From Sideroxydans sp. (lineage in GTDB: Bacteria; Pseudomonadota; Gammaproteobacteria; Burkholderiales; Gallionellaceae), in contig DAIDAJ010000005.1 in assembly GCA_027310665.1 (NCBI GenBank), forward strand, positions 42,195 through 106,194: a stretch of DNA of 64,000 nt. Reading direction: 5' to 3'. The notes under the pieces are model-generated. The model was not told the DNA's origin. It worked only from the letters and a program-made list of their open reading frames with translations, and searched no databases. This document shows, piece by piece, positions 17,334 through 26,561 of this stretch. A program made the position numbers and the translations under genes. Numbering within the stretch: position 1 is the first letter of the stretch; every line of letters starts with the position of its first letter.

Positions 17334-19057
17334 AACGAGTGGCAGTATTGCTGGCGGTCTTGCTGTTGTCTGCCTGTGCAACGGGCGGCAACCCCAGGAA
17401 CGAGGCGGCCGAAAAGATCAACAAGGAGATGGACGCCGCTGTCGCTCCGCGCGAGGCTGCAAAGCAGGAGGCGGTGGATCAGGCGTTGCTGCCCCCGTTG
17501 GCGTTGGCCCCCGTCCAGCCCGACAATAAGCCATTGGAGACCAAGTTCGATCTGGCCGTCAACAACACACCGGCGAAGCAGGTGTTCATGGCGATCGTCT
17601 CCGGCACGCGTTACAGTGTGCTGGTGCATCCGGACGTGAGCGGCAACATTTCACTTTCGCTCAAGGATGTGACCGTGTTCGATGCGCTGGAATCGATACG
17701 CGAAATGTACGGATACGAGTACAAGGTTGACGGCACCCGCATCTACATCCTGCCGTTGACATTGCAGACGCGGATTTTCCAGGTGAACTACCTCACCGGA
17801 AATCGAGCGGGAACATCCTCGGTTCGCGTGACGTCGAGCGCCTTGACCGACAGCTCTTCAACGTCCGCAACGGGCGGCGCGGGCGGGGGCACCATGCAGA
17901 CCATGAACCAGGGGACCACGATCGTCGGCGGCGGCGAGAACAAGAACCTCAAGTTCGAGCGGGGTACCGACAACAGCAGCAAGGTCACCACGACGACTTC
18001 ATCCGACTTCTGGAATGAACTGAGCCTCGCGCTCAAGACCATCGTGGGCGACGAGAAGGGCCGCAGCATCGTCATCAGCCCGATGTCGGGCGTGATCGTG
18101 ATCCGCGCCATGCCGGACGAGTTGAAGAGCGTCGCCGCATACCTCAAGGCATCGCAGATATCCATCGAGCGCCAGGTGATTCTCGAGGCCAAGATCGTCG
18201 AAGTGCAACTGAACAGTACATACCAGTCCGGCGTCAACTGGGCAGTTTTCAGGAATGGCCCGAACAGCCACCTGAGCGCAGGGGTGGGCAGCCCCGGCGG
18301 CTCCCTGACTCCCCCCGGCACGGCATTGTCGAGCATCCCGCTCACCGCAACGGCGGGTGCATCGCTGCTGCCGACATCAACGACCAACCTGCCGACTGGC
18401 ACAACCCCGGGGACGATGTTCGGACTCGCTTTCCAGAACAGCAACTTTGCTTCGCTGCTGAATTTCCTGGAAACGCAAGGCGACGTGCACGTGCTGTCCA
18501 GCCCGCGCATCGCGACGCTGAACAACCAGAAAGCGGTGCTGAAAGTCGGCACCGACGAGTTTTTCGTGACGGGAGTCACGGGCGGCATGGCGTCGACGCA
18601 GCTGGTGCCGGGCGTTCCCCCGACCGTGACGGTACAGCCTTTCTTTTCCGGCATCGCGCTGGACGTGACGCCGCGTATCGACGAAAACAACGAGATCATC
18701 CTGCATGTGCATCCCTCGGTGAGCACGGTTTCGACCGTGAACAAGCTGGTGGATCTGGGTGCGTTGATGGGAACGATGAACTTGCCGATGGCCTCCAGTT
18801 CGGTGTCTGAAACGGACAGTATCGTGCGTGCGCGCGACGGACAGATCGTCGCCATTGGCGGCTTGATGCGTCAGGCAGAGACTAACGACAACTCAGGTAT
18901 ACCGGGATTGCCCAAATCGATCTTCGGGCAAACCAACAGGACTACCGAGAAGCGCGAACTGGTGATCCTGATCAAGCCGACCGTGGTGGACAGCGACAAG
19001 GACTGGTCGGACGACATCGCGCGCAGCCGCGACCGCATAAACAGCATGTCCAGATAA
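17330..19057 (+). CDS. mshL: MSHA outer-membrane secretin
   Basis: 575 residues. It is a lipoprotein by its lipobox LLSAC (Cys16), so it should reach the outer membrane by the Lol route. N-terminal STN/N0-like and N1 domains (about 70-290) precede the secretin domain (about 300-560) with the family signature VLSSPRIATLNNQKAVLKVG and the gate-region ALDVTPRIDENNEIILHVHPSVS. A Gly/Ser/Thr-rich linker interrupts about 160-220. It forms the pilus exit pore. It is followed after one base by mshM. Confidence 0.93.
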   Translation: MKRVAVLLAVLLLSACATGGNPRNEAAEKINKEMDAAVAPREAAKQEAVDQALLPPLALAPVQPDNKPLETKFDLAVNNTPAKQVFMAIVSGTRYSVLVHPDVSGNISLSLKDVTVFDALESIREMYGYEYKVDGTRIYILPLTLQTRIFQVNYLTGNRAGTSSVRVTSSALTDSSSTSATGGAGGGTMQTMNQGTTIVGGGENKNLKFERGTDNSSKVTTTTSSDFWNELSLALKTIVGDEKGRSIVISPMSGVIVIRAMPDELKSVAAYLKASQISIERQVILEAKIVEVQLNSTYQSGVNWAVFRNGPNSHLSAGVGSPGGSLTPPGTALSSIPLTATAGASLLPTSTTNLPTGTTPGTMFGLAFQNSNFASLLNFLETQGDVHVLSSPRIATLNNQKAVLKVGTDEFFVTGVTGGMASTQLVPGVPPTVTVQPFFSGIALDVTPRIDENNEIILHVHPSVSTVSTVNKLVDLGALMGTMNLPMASSSVSETDSIVRARDGQIVAIGGLMRQAETNDNSGIPGLPKSIFGQTNRTTEKRELVILIKPTVVDSDKDWSDDIARSRDRINSMSR

Positions 19058-19058
19058 C

Positions 19059-20015
19059 ATGTATCTTGCGCACTTCGGCCTGCGCGAATTGCCGTTCTCG
19101 CTGACGCCCGACACCAGCTTCTTCTTTGCCTGCACCAATTACCAGGAAGGCTTGAACACCCTGCTGGTGGCGGCGCGCACCGGCGAAGGTTTCATCAAGA
19201 TCGTGGGCGAGGTGGGTAACGGCAAGACTCTGCTGTGCCGCAAGTTCATCGCCACGCTCAACAGCGACCGCGAAACGGCCACTGCCATCGGAACGCAGGA
19301 CGGCGGCGTCAGCGGACGCCATGCGGCAAAATTCATCACCGCTTACATCCCCAATCCGTATCTGGAGCCGCGCAGCCTTTTGCTGGCGCTGGCGGAAGAG
19401 TTCCGCATAGAGATCGATAGCTCCTACGACCAGCATCAATTGCTGAAGGAGCTGACGCGTACCCTGCTCAATTTTGCGCGTGAAGGAAAACGCGTGCTGG
19501 TGTGCCTGGACGAAGCGCAGGCGATGCCGCTGGAAAGCCTGGAGATGTTGCGCCTGCTCACCAACCTGGAGACCGAAAAGCGCAAACTGATGCAGGTGGT
19601 GCTGTTCGGGCAACCGGAACTGGACGAACGCCTCAAGCAGAACTCGGTACGCCAGCTGCGCCAGCGCATCAGCTTTCAGTATGAACTGCAAGGATTGCAC
19701 CGGGACGAAATGGATCGTTACCTGCGCCATCGCCTGGCCGTAGCCGGCTTCAAGGGAGAGACCCTGTTCGGTCCGAGGACGGTCAATCTGCTGCACCGGG
19801 TTACCCGCGGCACGCCCAGACTGGCCAATATCATCGCGCATAAGGCGCTGATGCTGACCTATGCGGAAGGGCGCCAGCAGGTGCAGGTGCGGCACGTGAA
19901 GAAAGCCGCAGCGGACACGCCGGAATCGCACAAAGACTGGATGATGTGGGTCTGGTGGAGCGCCGCCGCCGTGGCGGTATCTGCACTTGTTGCGTTGGGA
20001 GCGTGGCTGCGATGA
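19059..20015 (+). CDS. mshM: MSHA biogenesis AAA ATPase MshM (ExeA-like)
   Basis: 318 residues: the N-terminus YLAHFGLRELPFSLTPDTSFFF is shared with ExeA/GspA. Walker A GEVGNGKT is at 50-57, Walker B LVCLDEAQ near 147-154, with arginine-finger-type RQLRQRISFQYEL and a C-terminal membrane helix (about 298-317). Such ATPases help place the secretin through peptidoglycan. Residues about 70-92 (DRETATAIGTQDGG region) look like a short insertion before the conserved AYIPNPYL motif. The stop overlaps the mshN start (ATGA). Confidence 0.9.
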   Translation: MYLAHFGLRELPFSLTPDTSFFFACTNYQEGLNTLLVAARTGEGFIKIVGEVGNGKTLLCRKFIATLNSDRETATAIGTQDGGVSGRHAAKFITAYIPNPYLEPRSLLLALAEEFRIEIDSSYDQHQLLKELTRTLLNFAREGKRVLVCLDEAQAMPLESLEMLRLLTNLETEKRKLMQVVLFGQPELDERLKQNSVRQLRQRISFQYELQGLHRDEMDRYLRHRLAVAGFKGETLFGPRTVNLLHRVTRGTPRLANIIAHKALMLTYAEGRQQVQVRHVKKAAADTPESHKDWMMWVWWSAAAVAVSALVALGAWLR

Positions 20016-21133
20016 GCCTCATCAACCAGGTATTGAACGAACTCGAAGGCCGCGGTGCAACCGTGCCCCTGGGCGAGGAAACGATACGCGCGGTTCCTCC
20101 GCGCAAGCAGTCGCATGCGATGCGCTATGTTTCTGCAGCGGCGGCGTTGTTGCTCTTGTTGGCGGCGGGAAAATGGTATCTGGGGCGCACGATGACCGTT
20201 GAGCGCGAACAGCCTGCCGTGGCGGCCATACCGAAGGTGGCGCCGCTTCCGCCGGCCGGTCCGGCTTCCGCGGCGGTTCCGGCACCTGTCGCAGCTTCCG
20301 TACCCATTGCAGTTTCGGCGCCCGCGGAGACTGGCCTGACTGCCGCGTCCGGCATATCACCTTCCACGGGAGACTTGCATGGCAAGCCGATACTCGTGGT
20401 GAAGAACGACGAGCAGTCTGCAGCCGCACCTGAAGTGGTAAAGACCGGACCGCACAAGTCGAAGCGGGCCGCGGACCGGGTCGCCGACGACGCGGAAGGA
20501 ACGTCAGGGGAGGACTCGCCGGACCTGCGGATCAAGACGGTCACTCCGCAGCAACGGGCCGATATCGAATTTCGCAAAGCCAATCAGGCTATGCAGGAAG
20601 GGAGAACGAATGACGCGCTGGCGGGTTATGAAAACGCACTGCTGATCGACTCGTCGTACAAGGACGCGCGCAAGGCCTGGGTCGCTTTGCTGATCAGCCT
20701 CAAACGTAACGACGATGCCGAGCGTGTGCTGCAAAGGGGGTTGAAGCGCGACCCGCGTGACGCTTCGTTTGCCATGTTGATGGCGCGCTTGCAGGTGGAG
20801 CGCGGTGCAGTGCCTTCGGCTTTGGAGACCCTGCAGAAGACTTTGCCTTATGCAGAGGGCCAGGCCGATTACCAGGCATTCGTGGCCGCCTTGTTGCAGC
20901 GGCAGAACCGGCAGGACGAAGCCGTCGAGCATTACCAAGTCGCGCTGAAACTCGCGCCCGATAACGGAATCTGGTTGATGGGCCTGGGAATCTCGCTGCA
21001 GGCGCTAAAACGCAGTGACGACGCCCGTAACGCCTATCAGCGCGCGCTGGCCTCGCATGGCCTGAACGCGCAATTACAGGCATTCGTGCAGAGTAAACTC
21101 AAGGAACTCCAAGATTCAGCGGTCGTGCGGTAA
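20012..21133 (+). CDS. mshN: MSHA biogenesis TPR protein MshN
   Basis: 373 residues: N-terminal SLINQVLNELEGRG (the MshN/GspB start), one membrane helix (about 38-57), an Ala/Pro-rich periplasmic linker (about 60-185) and four to five TPR-type repeats (about 190-365) such as QEGRTNDALAGYENALLIDSSYKDARKAW. It is thought to assist secretin assembly with MshM. It is the last gene of the MSHA locus and overlaps the convergent comF by 18 bases. Confidence 0.88.
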   Translation: MSLINQVLNELEGRGATVPLGEETIRAVPPRKQSHAMRYVSAAAALLLLLAAGKWYLGRTMTVEREQPAVAAIPKVAPLPPAGPASAAVPAPVAASVPIAVSAPAETGLTAASGISPSTGDLHGKPILVVKNDEQSAAAPEVVKTGPHKSKRAADRVADDAEGTSGEDSPDLRIKTVTPQQRADIEFRKANQAMQEGRTNDALAGYENALLIDSSYKDARKAWVALLISLKRNDDAERVLQRGLKRDPRDASFAMLMARLQVERGAVPSALETLQKTLPYAEGQADYQAFVAALLQRQNRQDEAVEHYQVALKLAPDNGIWLMGLGISLQALKRSDDARNAYQRALASHGLNAQLQAFVQSKLKELQDSAVVR

Positions 21134-21790
21134 TGTCCGTGCCACCACCCAGGCACTTACCTCGCGCGCTCCAGCCCGCTTCAGTGCCTGTGACAACTCT
21201 CCGATCGAAGCACCTGTTGTCATCACGTCGTCCACGATCGCCACATGTTTGCCGCGCACACCGGCTTCAGGGCTGCAGGTGAAGGCCTGGCGCATGTTCT
21301 TGTCGCGTTCCTTCCATGGCAACGAAGATTGCGGCGGCGTGTTTCGCACCCTTGCGCAGGCATGCGGAAGCAGGGGGAGGTCCAGCCGTTGCGAGATCCG
21401 GCGCGCGAGCAGCATCGACTGGTTGAACCCCCTTTCGCGCAACCTCGACTGATGCAACGGCAGGGCAACCAGGCAGTCAGGCACTGCCGTTACCCGCTTG
21501 ACCACGGCGTCCGCCAGGTAATTGACGAGTATCAAACGTTCGCGAAACTTGAGCGACTGGATCAGCTTGTCGAGCGGGAAGCCATAGCTGAACGCCGCCA
21601 CGGTATGGTCGAAGGCCGGGGCGTGTTTCAGGCATTCCCCGCATACCTCGCCAGAAGGCGTGGGCAATGCGCAGATCGGGCAGTGCTCTCCGGTCAGGCG
21701 CGGCAATTCTGCATCGCAGGCCTCGCAACACAGACCGGTCTTGCTTGACGCGCCGCAGAGCAGGCAGGGCTGTGCAGGCAGCAGGCGCAT
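21116..21790 (-). CDS. comF: ComF family phosphoribosyltransferase-like protein
   Basis: 224 residues from ATG 21790. The N-terminal zinc-ribbon cysteines are C9/C12, C22/C25, C37/C40 and C50/C53. The PRPP-binding loop VAIVDDVMTTGAS lies near the C-terminus, the defining ComF motif, and LHQSRLRERGFNQS is also conserved. ComF is required for natural transformation, helping handle incoming single-stranded DNA. The frame is open upstream to 21883, but that extension overlaps the bioB promoter region and lacks conservation. It is convergent with mshN and divergent from bioB. Confidence 0.88.
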   Translation of the reverse strand: MRLLPAQPCLLCGASSKTGLCCEACDAELPRLTGEHCPICALPTPSGEVCGECLKHAPAFDHTVAAFSYGFPLDKLIQSLKFRERLILVNYLADAVVKRVTAVPDCLVALPLHQSRLRERGFNQSMLLARRISQRLDLPLLPHACARVRNTPPQSSLPWKERDKNMRQAFTCSPEAGVRGKHVAIVDDVMTTGASIGELSQALKRAGAREVSAWVVARTLPHDR

Positions 21791-21906
21791 AAAATTTGCA
21801 CTGATGTTTAATGGGTGATGGGATAAAATAGACAAGTCGTTCCGATCCTGTGATGTTCCGGGGCGAGGCTGCTTCCCTGTCATTCTACTTGCTTGCCCAT
21901 ATTCTT

Positions 21907-22905
21907 ATGCAAACCAAAACCGTCGAATTCGTCCGTCCCGTCCAACCCCAAACGACGTCGCAGCGCTGGAGCGTCGCGGAAGTCGAGGCGCTGTTCAAGT
22001 TGCCCTTCTCGGACCTGATGTATCGCGCGCAGCAAGTGCACCGCGAGCATTTTGACCCGAATGCGGTGCAACTCTCCACCCTGCTGTCGATCAAGACCGG
22101 CGGTTGCGCGGAGGACTGCGGCTATTGCTCGCAGTCGTCCTACCATTCCGCCGGGGTGGAGAACACGAAGATGCTGGAAGTGGACGAGGTGCTGAAGGCT
22201 GCCAGAGCCGCCAAACAGGCCGGTGCCGGCCGCTTTTGCATGGGCGCGGCGTGGCGCGAACCTTCCAGCGAAGATATGAAGGCTGTAGTGGAAATGGTCA
22301 GGGAAGTACGCGCGCTGGGCTTGGAGACCTGTGCGACCCTGGGCATGCTGAACGACGAGCAGACCAGGCAGTTGCGCGACGCTGGGCTGGATTACTACAA
22401 CCACAACCTGGATACCGCCCCCGAGTTCTACGGCAACATCATCAGCACGCGCGACTACCAGGATCGCCTCGACACGCTGGAACGCGTACGCAACGCGGGC
22501 ATGCATGTATGCAGCGGCGGCATCATCGGCATGGGCGAGAGCCTGACGCAGCGTGCCGGCCTGATTGCGCAACTGGCCAACATGGACCCTTACCCGGAAA
22601 GCGTGCCCATCAACAACCTGGTCAAGGTGGAAGGCACGCCGCTAGCGGATACGGAAGACCTCGACCCACTGGATTTCGTGCGCACCATCGCCGCCGCGCG
22701 CATCACCATGCCGCACGCTTTTGTGCGACTTTCCGCCGGACGGGGCGAGATGAGCGATGCGGTGCAGGCGCTGTGCTTCCTCGCCGGGGCCAACTCCATT
22801 TTCTACGGCGACCAGCTGCTGACCACGGGCAATCCTGCAGTAGAACGGGATCGCGCGCTGATGGACAAGCTGGGCATGTACCCGCTTGCAGAAACAGACC
22901 ATTAG
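21907..22905 (+). CDS. bioB: Biotin synthase
   Basis: 332 residues. Radical-SAM cysteines are C67, C71 and C74 in CAEDCGYC, followed by the BioB motifs [25 protein letters not shown] and [11 protein letters not shown], and the C-terminal [20 protein letters not shown]. It inserts sulfur into dethiobiotin. ATG 21907 is chosen over 21850 by homology length. Its stop codon TAG (22903-22905) is the TAG of the terminal TTAGCCACAGA of a CACAGAG repeat, as for rarA. It is first in bioB-F-H-C-D. I found no BirA-type operator in the gap to comF. Confidence 0.97.
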   Translation: MQTKTVEFVRPVQPQTTSQRWSVAEVEALFKLPFSDLMYRAQQVHREHFDPNAVQLSTLLSIKTGGCAEDCGYCSQSSYHSAGVENTKMLEVDEVLKAARAAKQAGAGRFCMGAAWREPSSEDMKAVVEMVREVRALGLETCATLGMLNDEQTRQLRDAGLDYYNHNLDTAPEFYGNIISTRDYQDRLDTLERVRNAGMHVCSGGIIGMGESLTQRAGLIAQLANMDPYPESVPINNLVKVEGTPLADTEDLDPLDFVRTIAAARITMPHAFVRLSAGRGEMSDAVQALCFLAGANSIFYGDQLLTTGNPAVERDRALMDKLGMYPLAETDH

Positions 22906-22982
22906 CCACAGATCACACAGAGATCACCGAGAGACCCTCGTTCTGTACTGATTTTCTCTGTGTACTCTGTGCTCTCTGTGGT
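22902..22982. repeat. CACAGAG-type 9-bp-period inverted repeat, copy 1 (no gene)
   Basis: The left arm starts TTAGCCACAGATCACAC (22902) and continues with CACAGAG-type units. The right arm is TCTCTGTGTACTCTGTGC then TCTCTGTGG (to 22981). The loop is only about 20 bases. It fills nearly the entire bioB-bioF gap, supplies the bioB stop codon and leaves bioF without a recognisable Shine-Dalgarno sequence. Related copies lie at 34770-35193 and 60688-60817. Confidence 0.85.
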
Positions 22983-22986
22983 CAAC

Positions 22987-24147
22987 ATGCCTTTCACCGA
23001 ATTACAAAACGAACTGGACGAACGCGCGGCACTCGGCCTGCTGCGCGGCCGCCGCACGCTGTCGAGCCCGCAGTCCCCTCACATCATCGTGGACGGCAAA
23101 CCCTATCTTGCCTTCTGCAGCAACGATTACCTCGGCCTCGCCAATCACCCCCAACTCATCGCCGCGCTGCAACAGGGTGCGCAGCAATGGGGAGTCGGCG
23201 CGGGAGCCGCGCATCTGGTGAGCGGACACTTCGAGCCGCATCATCGTCTCGAGCAGCAACTCGCCGCGTTTGCCGGCAAGCCTGCGGCGCTGCTGTTTTC
23301 CACCGGCTATATGGCGAACCTTGGCGCCGTACATGCACTGGTGGGCAAGGGGGATACGGTGTTCGCCGACAAGCTCAACCATGCTTCGCTGAACGATGCG
23401 ATGCTGCTCTCGCGTGCCGGGGTGAAGCGCTACCGGCATGGGGATGTGGCGCAGCTGGCGGGGTTGCTTGCACAGACGAGCAGCGGGCGCAAACTTGTCA
23501 TTACCGACGCCGTGTTCAGCATGGATGGCGATATCGCCCCGTTGCGCGAATTGCTGGCCCTGTGCGAGCGGTACGATGCCTGGCTGTACACGGACGACGC
23601 GCACGGCTTTGGTGTGCTTGGCAAACAGGGACGGGGTTCGCTGGCGCATTTCGGCATCGCGTCCGATCGCATCATTTACATGGCGACACTGGGCAAGGCG
23701 GCAGGCGTGTCGGGCGCGTTCATCGCGGCCGAACAAGCCGTCATCGACACGCTCATCAACCATGCGCACAGCTACGTCTACACCACGGCCACGCCTCCAG
23801 CGTTGTCTGTAGCGCTATCGCAGAGCCTGCAACTGATCGCCCGGGGTGATGGATTGCGTGGGCATCTGAGAGAACTTGTCGCGCAGCTGCGCAACGGCCT
23901 GTCGGATATGCCATGGCAGCTGATGCCTTCGGATACCGCGATACAACCGCTGCTGATTGGCGACAACCGGCAGGCTTTGAAGCTCAGCGAGGGGCTGCGC
24001 GAGCGCGGCATCTGGGTTGCGGCGATCCGCCCGCCCACCGTGCCGCAGGGTACGGCAAGGCTGCGCATCACGCTATCGGCTGCGCACAGCGCTGCGGATG
24101 TGGATCAACTCGTCGGGGCGTTGCATGAGCTTGCACAGGAATCGTAA
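22987..24147 (+). CDS. bioF: 8-amino-7-oxononanoate synthase
   Basis: 386 residues, a PLP enzyme of the alpha-oxoamine synthase group. The PLP lysine is K237 in TLGKAAG, preceded by YTDDAHGFGVLGKQGRG and SMDGDIAPL. It condenses pimeloyl-ACP (or CoA) with alanine. ATG 22987 lies six bases after the CACAGAG element, with only GTGG upstream as a poor ribosome-binding site. Translation may depend on coupling with bioB or on the hairpin. An in-frame ATG at 22960 lies inside the repeat and is unlikely. Confidence 0.96.
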   Translation: MPFTELQNELDERAALGLLRGRRTLSSPQSPHIIVDGKPYLAFCSNDYLGLANHPQLIAALQQGAQQWGVGAGAAHLVSGHFEPHHRLEQQLAAFAGKPAALLFSTGYMANLGAVHALVGKGDTVFADKLNHASLNDAMLLSRAGVKRYRHGDVAQLAGLLAQTSSGRKLVITDAVFSMDGDIAPLRELLALCERYDAWLYTDDAHGFGVLGKQGRGSLAHFGIASDRIIYMATLGKAAGVSGAFIAAEQAVIDTLINHAHSYVYTTATPPALSVALSQSLQLIARGDGLRGHLRELVAQLRNGLSDMPWQLMPSDTAIQPLLIGDNRQALKLSEGLRERGIWVAAIRPPTVPQGTARLRITLSAAHSAADVDQLVGALHELAQES

Positions 24148-24165
24148 ATTCGCGCAGCGTACGCT

Positions 24166-24260
24166 TGGCCCCTCTCCTTTCGGGAGATAACCAGCGACTT
24201 GCCCGCTTGCGGGCCTAGTCGAATGGCTAGTAGTTTCATCAGGGTTCGGGTGAGGGAGTC
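24166..24260. repeat. REP-like composite palindrome between bioF and bioH
   Basis: The left part CCCCTCTCCTTTCGGGAGA is followed by a perfect GCCCGC-TT-GCGGGC hairpin. A CTAG(TCGAATGG)CTAG short palindrome follows, then the right part GGGTTCGGGTGAGGGAG. Termini resemble the CCTCTCCCC family at 980, 26666 and 61268. It occupies most of the 116-base bioF-bioH gap. The GGGTGAGGGAG end may serve as the bioH ribosome-binding site. Confidence 0.6.
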
Positions 24261-24263
24261 TCT

Positions 24264-25022
24264 ATGCATATTGAAGTGACTGGAAGCGGTGCGTCGTTGT
24301 TGCTGATTCACGGCTGGGGCATGCACGGCGGCGTCTGGGATGAAGTGGCGCAGAAGTTGGCCGCAGACTTCCGGGTGCATCGCGTCGATCTGCCGGGTTA
24401 TGGCTACAGCGAGGCGGGAAAAATCACCACGCTCGATGCGATCGTTGACGAGCTGTTTGCCAGTTTCGATGAGCCGCTGGCAGTATGCGGCTGGTCTTTG
24501 GGAGGTCAGATCGCTTTGCGCTGGGCGGCACGGGAACCTGACAAGGTTCGGCGCCTGATCCTGGTTGCGAGCACGCCATGTTTCGCCCGGCGTGCAGACT
24601 GGACTTGCGGCATGGAGAACGATGTCTTGAAGCAATTTGCCGGCGATCTGGAGCAGAATCATGCGGCCACCCTGCGCCGCTTCATCGCGTTGCAGCTGCG
24701 CGGCAGCGAGAACGAGCGCGAATTGCTGGCGCGTCTGCGGGAACGCCTGTTCAGCCGCGGCGAACCGGATATGGCCGCCCTGCGTGCGGGCCTGGATATT
24801 CTGCGGGACGCCGATCTGCGCGGAGAATTGCAGCATATAAAACAACCGGCCATGATTATGGCCGGCGAGCGCGACAGGCTGACGCCGCCCGAAGCGTCGC
24901 ACTATATGGCGCGAACCATGCCGTCTGCGCGCCTGGTGGAAATCGCCGGTGCGGCACATGCGCCGTTCCTGTCGCATCCTGAGATTTTTGTCGAACAAAT
25001 GAAGAGCTTTCTGCATGAATGA
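24264..25022 (+). CDS. bioH: Pimeloyl-[ACP] methyl ester esterase
   Basis: 252 residues, alpha/beta hydrolase: oxyanion motif LLIHGWGMHGGVW, nucleophile elbow GWSLGG with Ser78, and a C-terminal IAGAAHAPFLSHPE carrying the catalytic His. The Asp is in the AGERDRLTP segment. It releases pimeloyl-ACP from its methyl ester, ending the BioC-BioH route. It overlaps bioC by eight bases. Family alone would only say hydrolase, but its place inside the bio operon makes BioH convincing. Confidence 0.93.
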   Translation: MHIEVTGSGASLLLIHGWGMHGGVWDEVAQKLAADFRVHRVDLPGYGYSEAGKITTLDAIVDELFASFDEPLAVCGWSLGGQIALRWAAREPDKVRRLILVASTPCFARRADWTCGMENDVLKQFAGDLEQNHAATLRRFIALQLRGSENERELLARLRERLFSRGEPDMAALRAGLDILRDADLRGELQHIKQPAMIMAGERDRLTPPEASHYMARTMPSARLVEIAGAAHAPFLSHPEIFVEQMKSFLHE

Positions 25023-25884
25023 ATTCGAGATAGACAAGCGGCAGGTAAGACGAGCCTTTGACCGCGCCGCACAGCAGTACGATGCAGCCGCGGTGTTGCA
25101 ACGCGAAGTGTGCACGCGCATGCTGGAGCGGCTGGACTACGTCAAGCTGCAGCCCCGGCGCTTGCTGGATGTCGGTAGCGGAACCGGGTGGGGTACGCGG
25201 CAATTGGGCGAGCGCTACCCCAAAGCGGAGATCACCGCGCTCGATATCTCCATCGGGATGCTGGAGGTGGCGCGTGGAACGTCGGGCTGGTGGAGCAAAT
25301 TGTTCGCATCCAGGCGCGAGAATTACCTCTGCGCCGACGTCGAGGCCCTGCCTGTCGCTTCCGGCAGCGTCGGGCTGGTGTGGTCGAATCTCGCGCTGCA
25401 ATGGTGCAACGATCTTCCCGCGACCTTTGTCGAACTGAGCCGCGCGCTTCAAGTGGACGGATTGCTGATGTTTTCCAGTTTCGGCGTGGATACCTTGCGG
25501 GAGTTGCGCACGGCGTTTCACGACGTGGATGGCTATAACCATCTCAGCCGTTTTGCCGACATGCACGACATCGGCGATATGCTGGTGGCGGCGGGCTTCA
25601 CCGATCCGGTGATGGAGATGGAGAAGATCACGCTGACTTACAGCGATGTGCGTGCGGTGATGCAGGACCTGAAAAGCATCGGTGCGCACAATGCCACTGC
25701 CGGGCGCGCGCCCGGCATGATGGGCAAGGCGGCATGGCAGCGCGTCACCGAGAACTACGAGAAGCTGCGGCGCGACGGCAAGTTGCCGGCCACTTTCGAG
25801 ATCATCTACGGCCATGCGTGGAAGCCTGCACCGAAGGCGACTGCGGACGGGCGCGCCATCATCAGGACGGACTTCAAACTATGA
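25015..25884 (+). CDS. bioC: Malonyl-ACP O-methyltransferase
   Basis: 289 residues, class I SAM methyltransferase: N-terminal VRRAFDRAAQQYDAAAVLQREV (BioC start), SAM motif LLDVGSGTGWGTRQL, then LPVASGSVGLVWSNLALQWCNDL and the DVRAVMQDLKSIGAHN motif specific to BioC. It methylates malonyl-ACP so that it can enter fatty acid synthesis as a pimelate primer. It overlaps bioH upstream and bioD downstream (ATGA at 25881-25884). Confidence 0.95.
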   Translation: MNEFEIDKRQVRRAFDRAAQQYDAAAVLQREVCTRMLERLDYVKLQPRRLLDVGSGTGWGTRQLGERYPKAEITALDISIGMLEVARGTSGWWSKLFASRRENYLCADVEALPVASGSVGLVWSNLALQWCNDLPATFVELSRALQVDGLLMFSSFGVDTLRELRTAFHDVDGYNHLSRFADMHDIGDMLVAAGFTDPVMEMEKITLTYSDVRAVMQDLKSIGAHNATAGRAPGMMGKAAWQRVTENYEKLRRDGKLPATFEIIYGHAWKPAPKATADGRAIIRTDFKL

Positions 25885-26561
25885 GCTATTTCGTCACGGG
25901 AACCGATACAGGCGTGGGCAAGACGCTGGTGAGTTGCGCGCTGCTGCACGCCTTCTCGGCGCAGGGCAAGCGCGTGGCCGGATTCAAGCCGGTTGCGGCG
26001 GGCTGCGACGATGACGACCACAACGAAGATGCCAAACTCCTGCGCGCTGCGAGCACGGTTCAGGCCACCTACGGCCAGATCAATCCTTATTGCTTCCATC
26101 ATCCCATCGCTCCACATCTGGCTGCGCGGCATGCCGGGGCGAGCATAGAGTTCGCGCGCATCATGACGTCGTACCGGGAATTGGCCGGGCAGGCCGACGA
26201 GGTCATCGTCGAAGGGGCGGGGGGCTTCTGCGTGCCGCTGAACGACAGGCAGACCAGTGCCGATCTCGCCAGACAGCTCGGGCTGCCGGTCGTACTGGTG
26301 GTGGGCATGCGGCTGGGATGTCTGAACCATGCCTTGCTGACGATGCACGCTATCGCCCATTACCAACTAGAATGTGCGGGTTGGGTGGCCAACGTGCTGG
26401 ATGCGGGCATGCCCGCTTTGCAGGAGAACATCCAGGCATTGCGCGAGCGCATCGCGGCGCCGCTGCTGGGCATCATTCCCTGTCAGCCGCAACCGGATGC
26501 CAGGGCTGCTGCCGCGTATTTGCATCTGGAGATGCTGGAGAAAAAAGAAGCCGATGGTTGA
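25881..26561 (+). CDS. bioD: Dethiobiotin synthetase
   Basis: 226 residues with P-loop GTDTGVGKT at residues 7-15, FKPVAAGCDD and VEGAGGFCVPLND, all standard BioD motifs. It closes the ureido ring of dethiobiotin using ATP and CO2. It starts in the bioC stop codon and overlaps the following membrane-protein gene by eight bases. bioA, needed for the step between BioF and BioD, is not in this window. Confidence 0.96.
   Translation: MSYFVTGTDTGVGKTLVSCALLHAFSAQGKRVAGFKPVAAGCDDDDHNEDAKLLRAASTVQATYGQINPYCFHHPIAPHLAARHAGASIEFARIMTSYRELAGQADEVIVEGAGGFCVPLNDRQTSADLARQLGLPVVLVVGMRLGCLNHALLTMHAIAHYQLECAGWVANVLDAGMPALQENIQALRERIAAPLLGIIPCQPQPDARAAAAYLHLEMLEKKEADG

Noticed and set aside
21791..21906. 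BirA operator in the comF-bioB gap
   Set aside because: No TTGTAAACC-type inverted repeat was found. A TAAAAT hexamer is present but without a suitable -35 box, so no promoter is called.
22104..23849. Long open frame (581 codons) spanning the bioB-bioF junction
   Set aside because: It is a shadow frame of bioB and bioF passing through the CACAGAG repeat. Composition is Arg/Gly/His-rich without any family motif.
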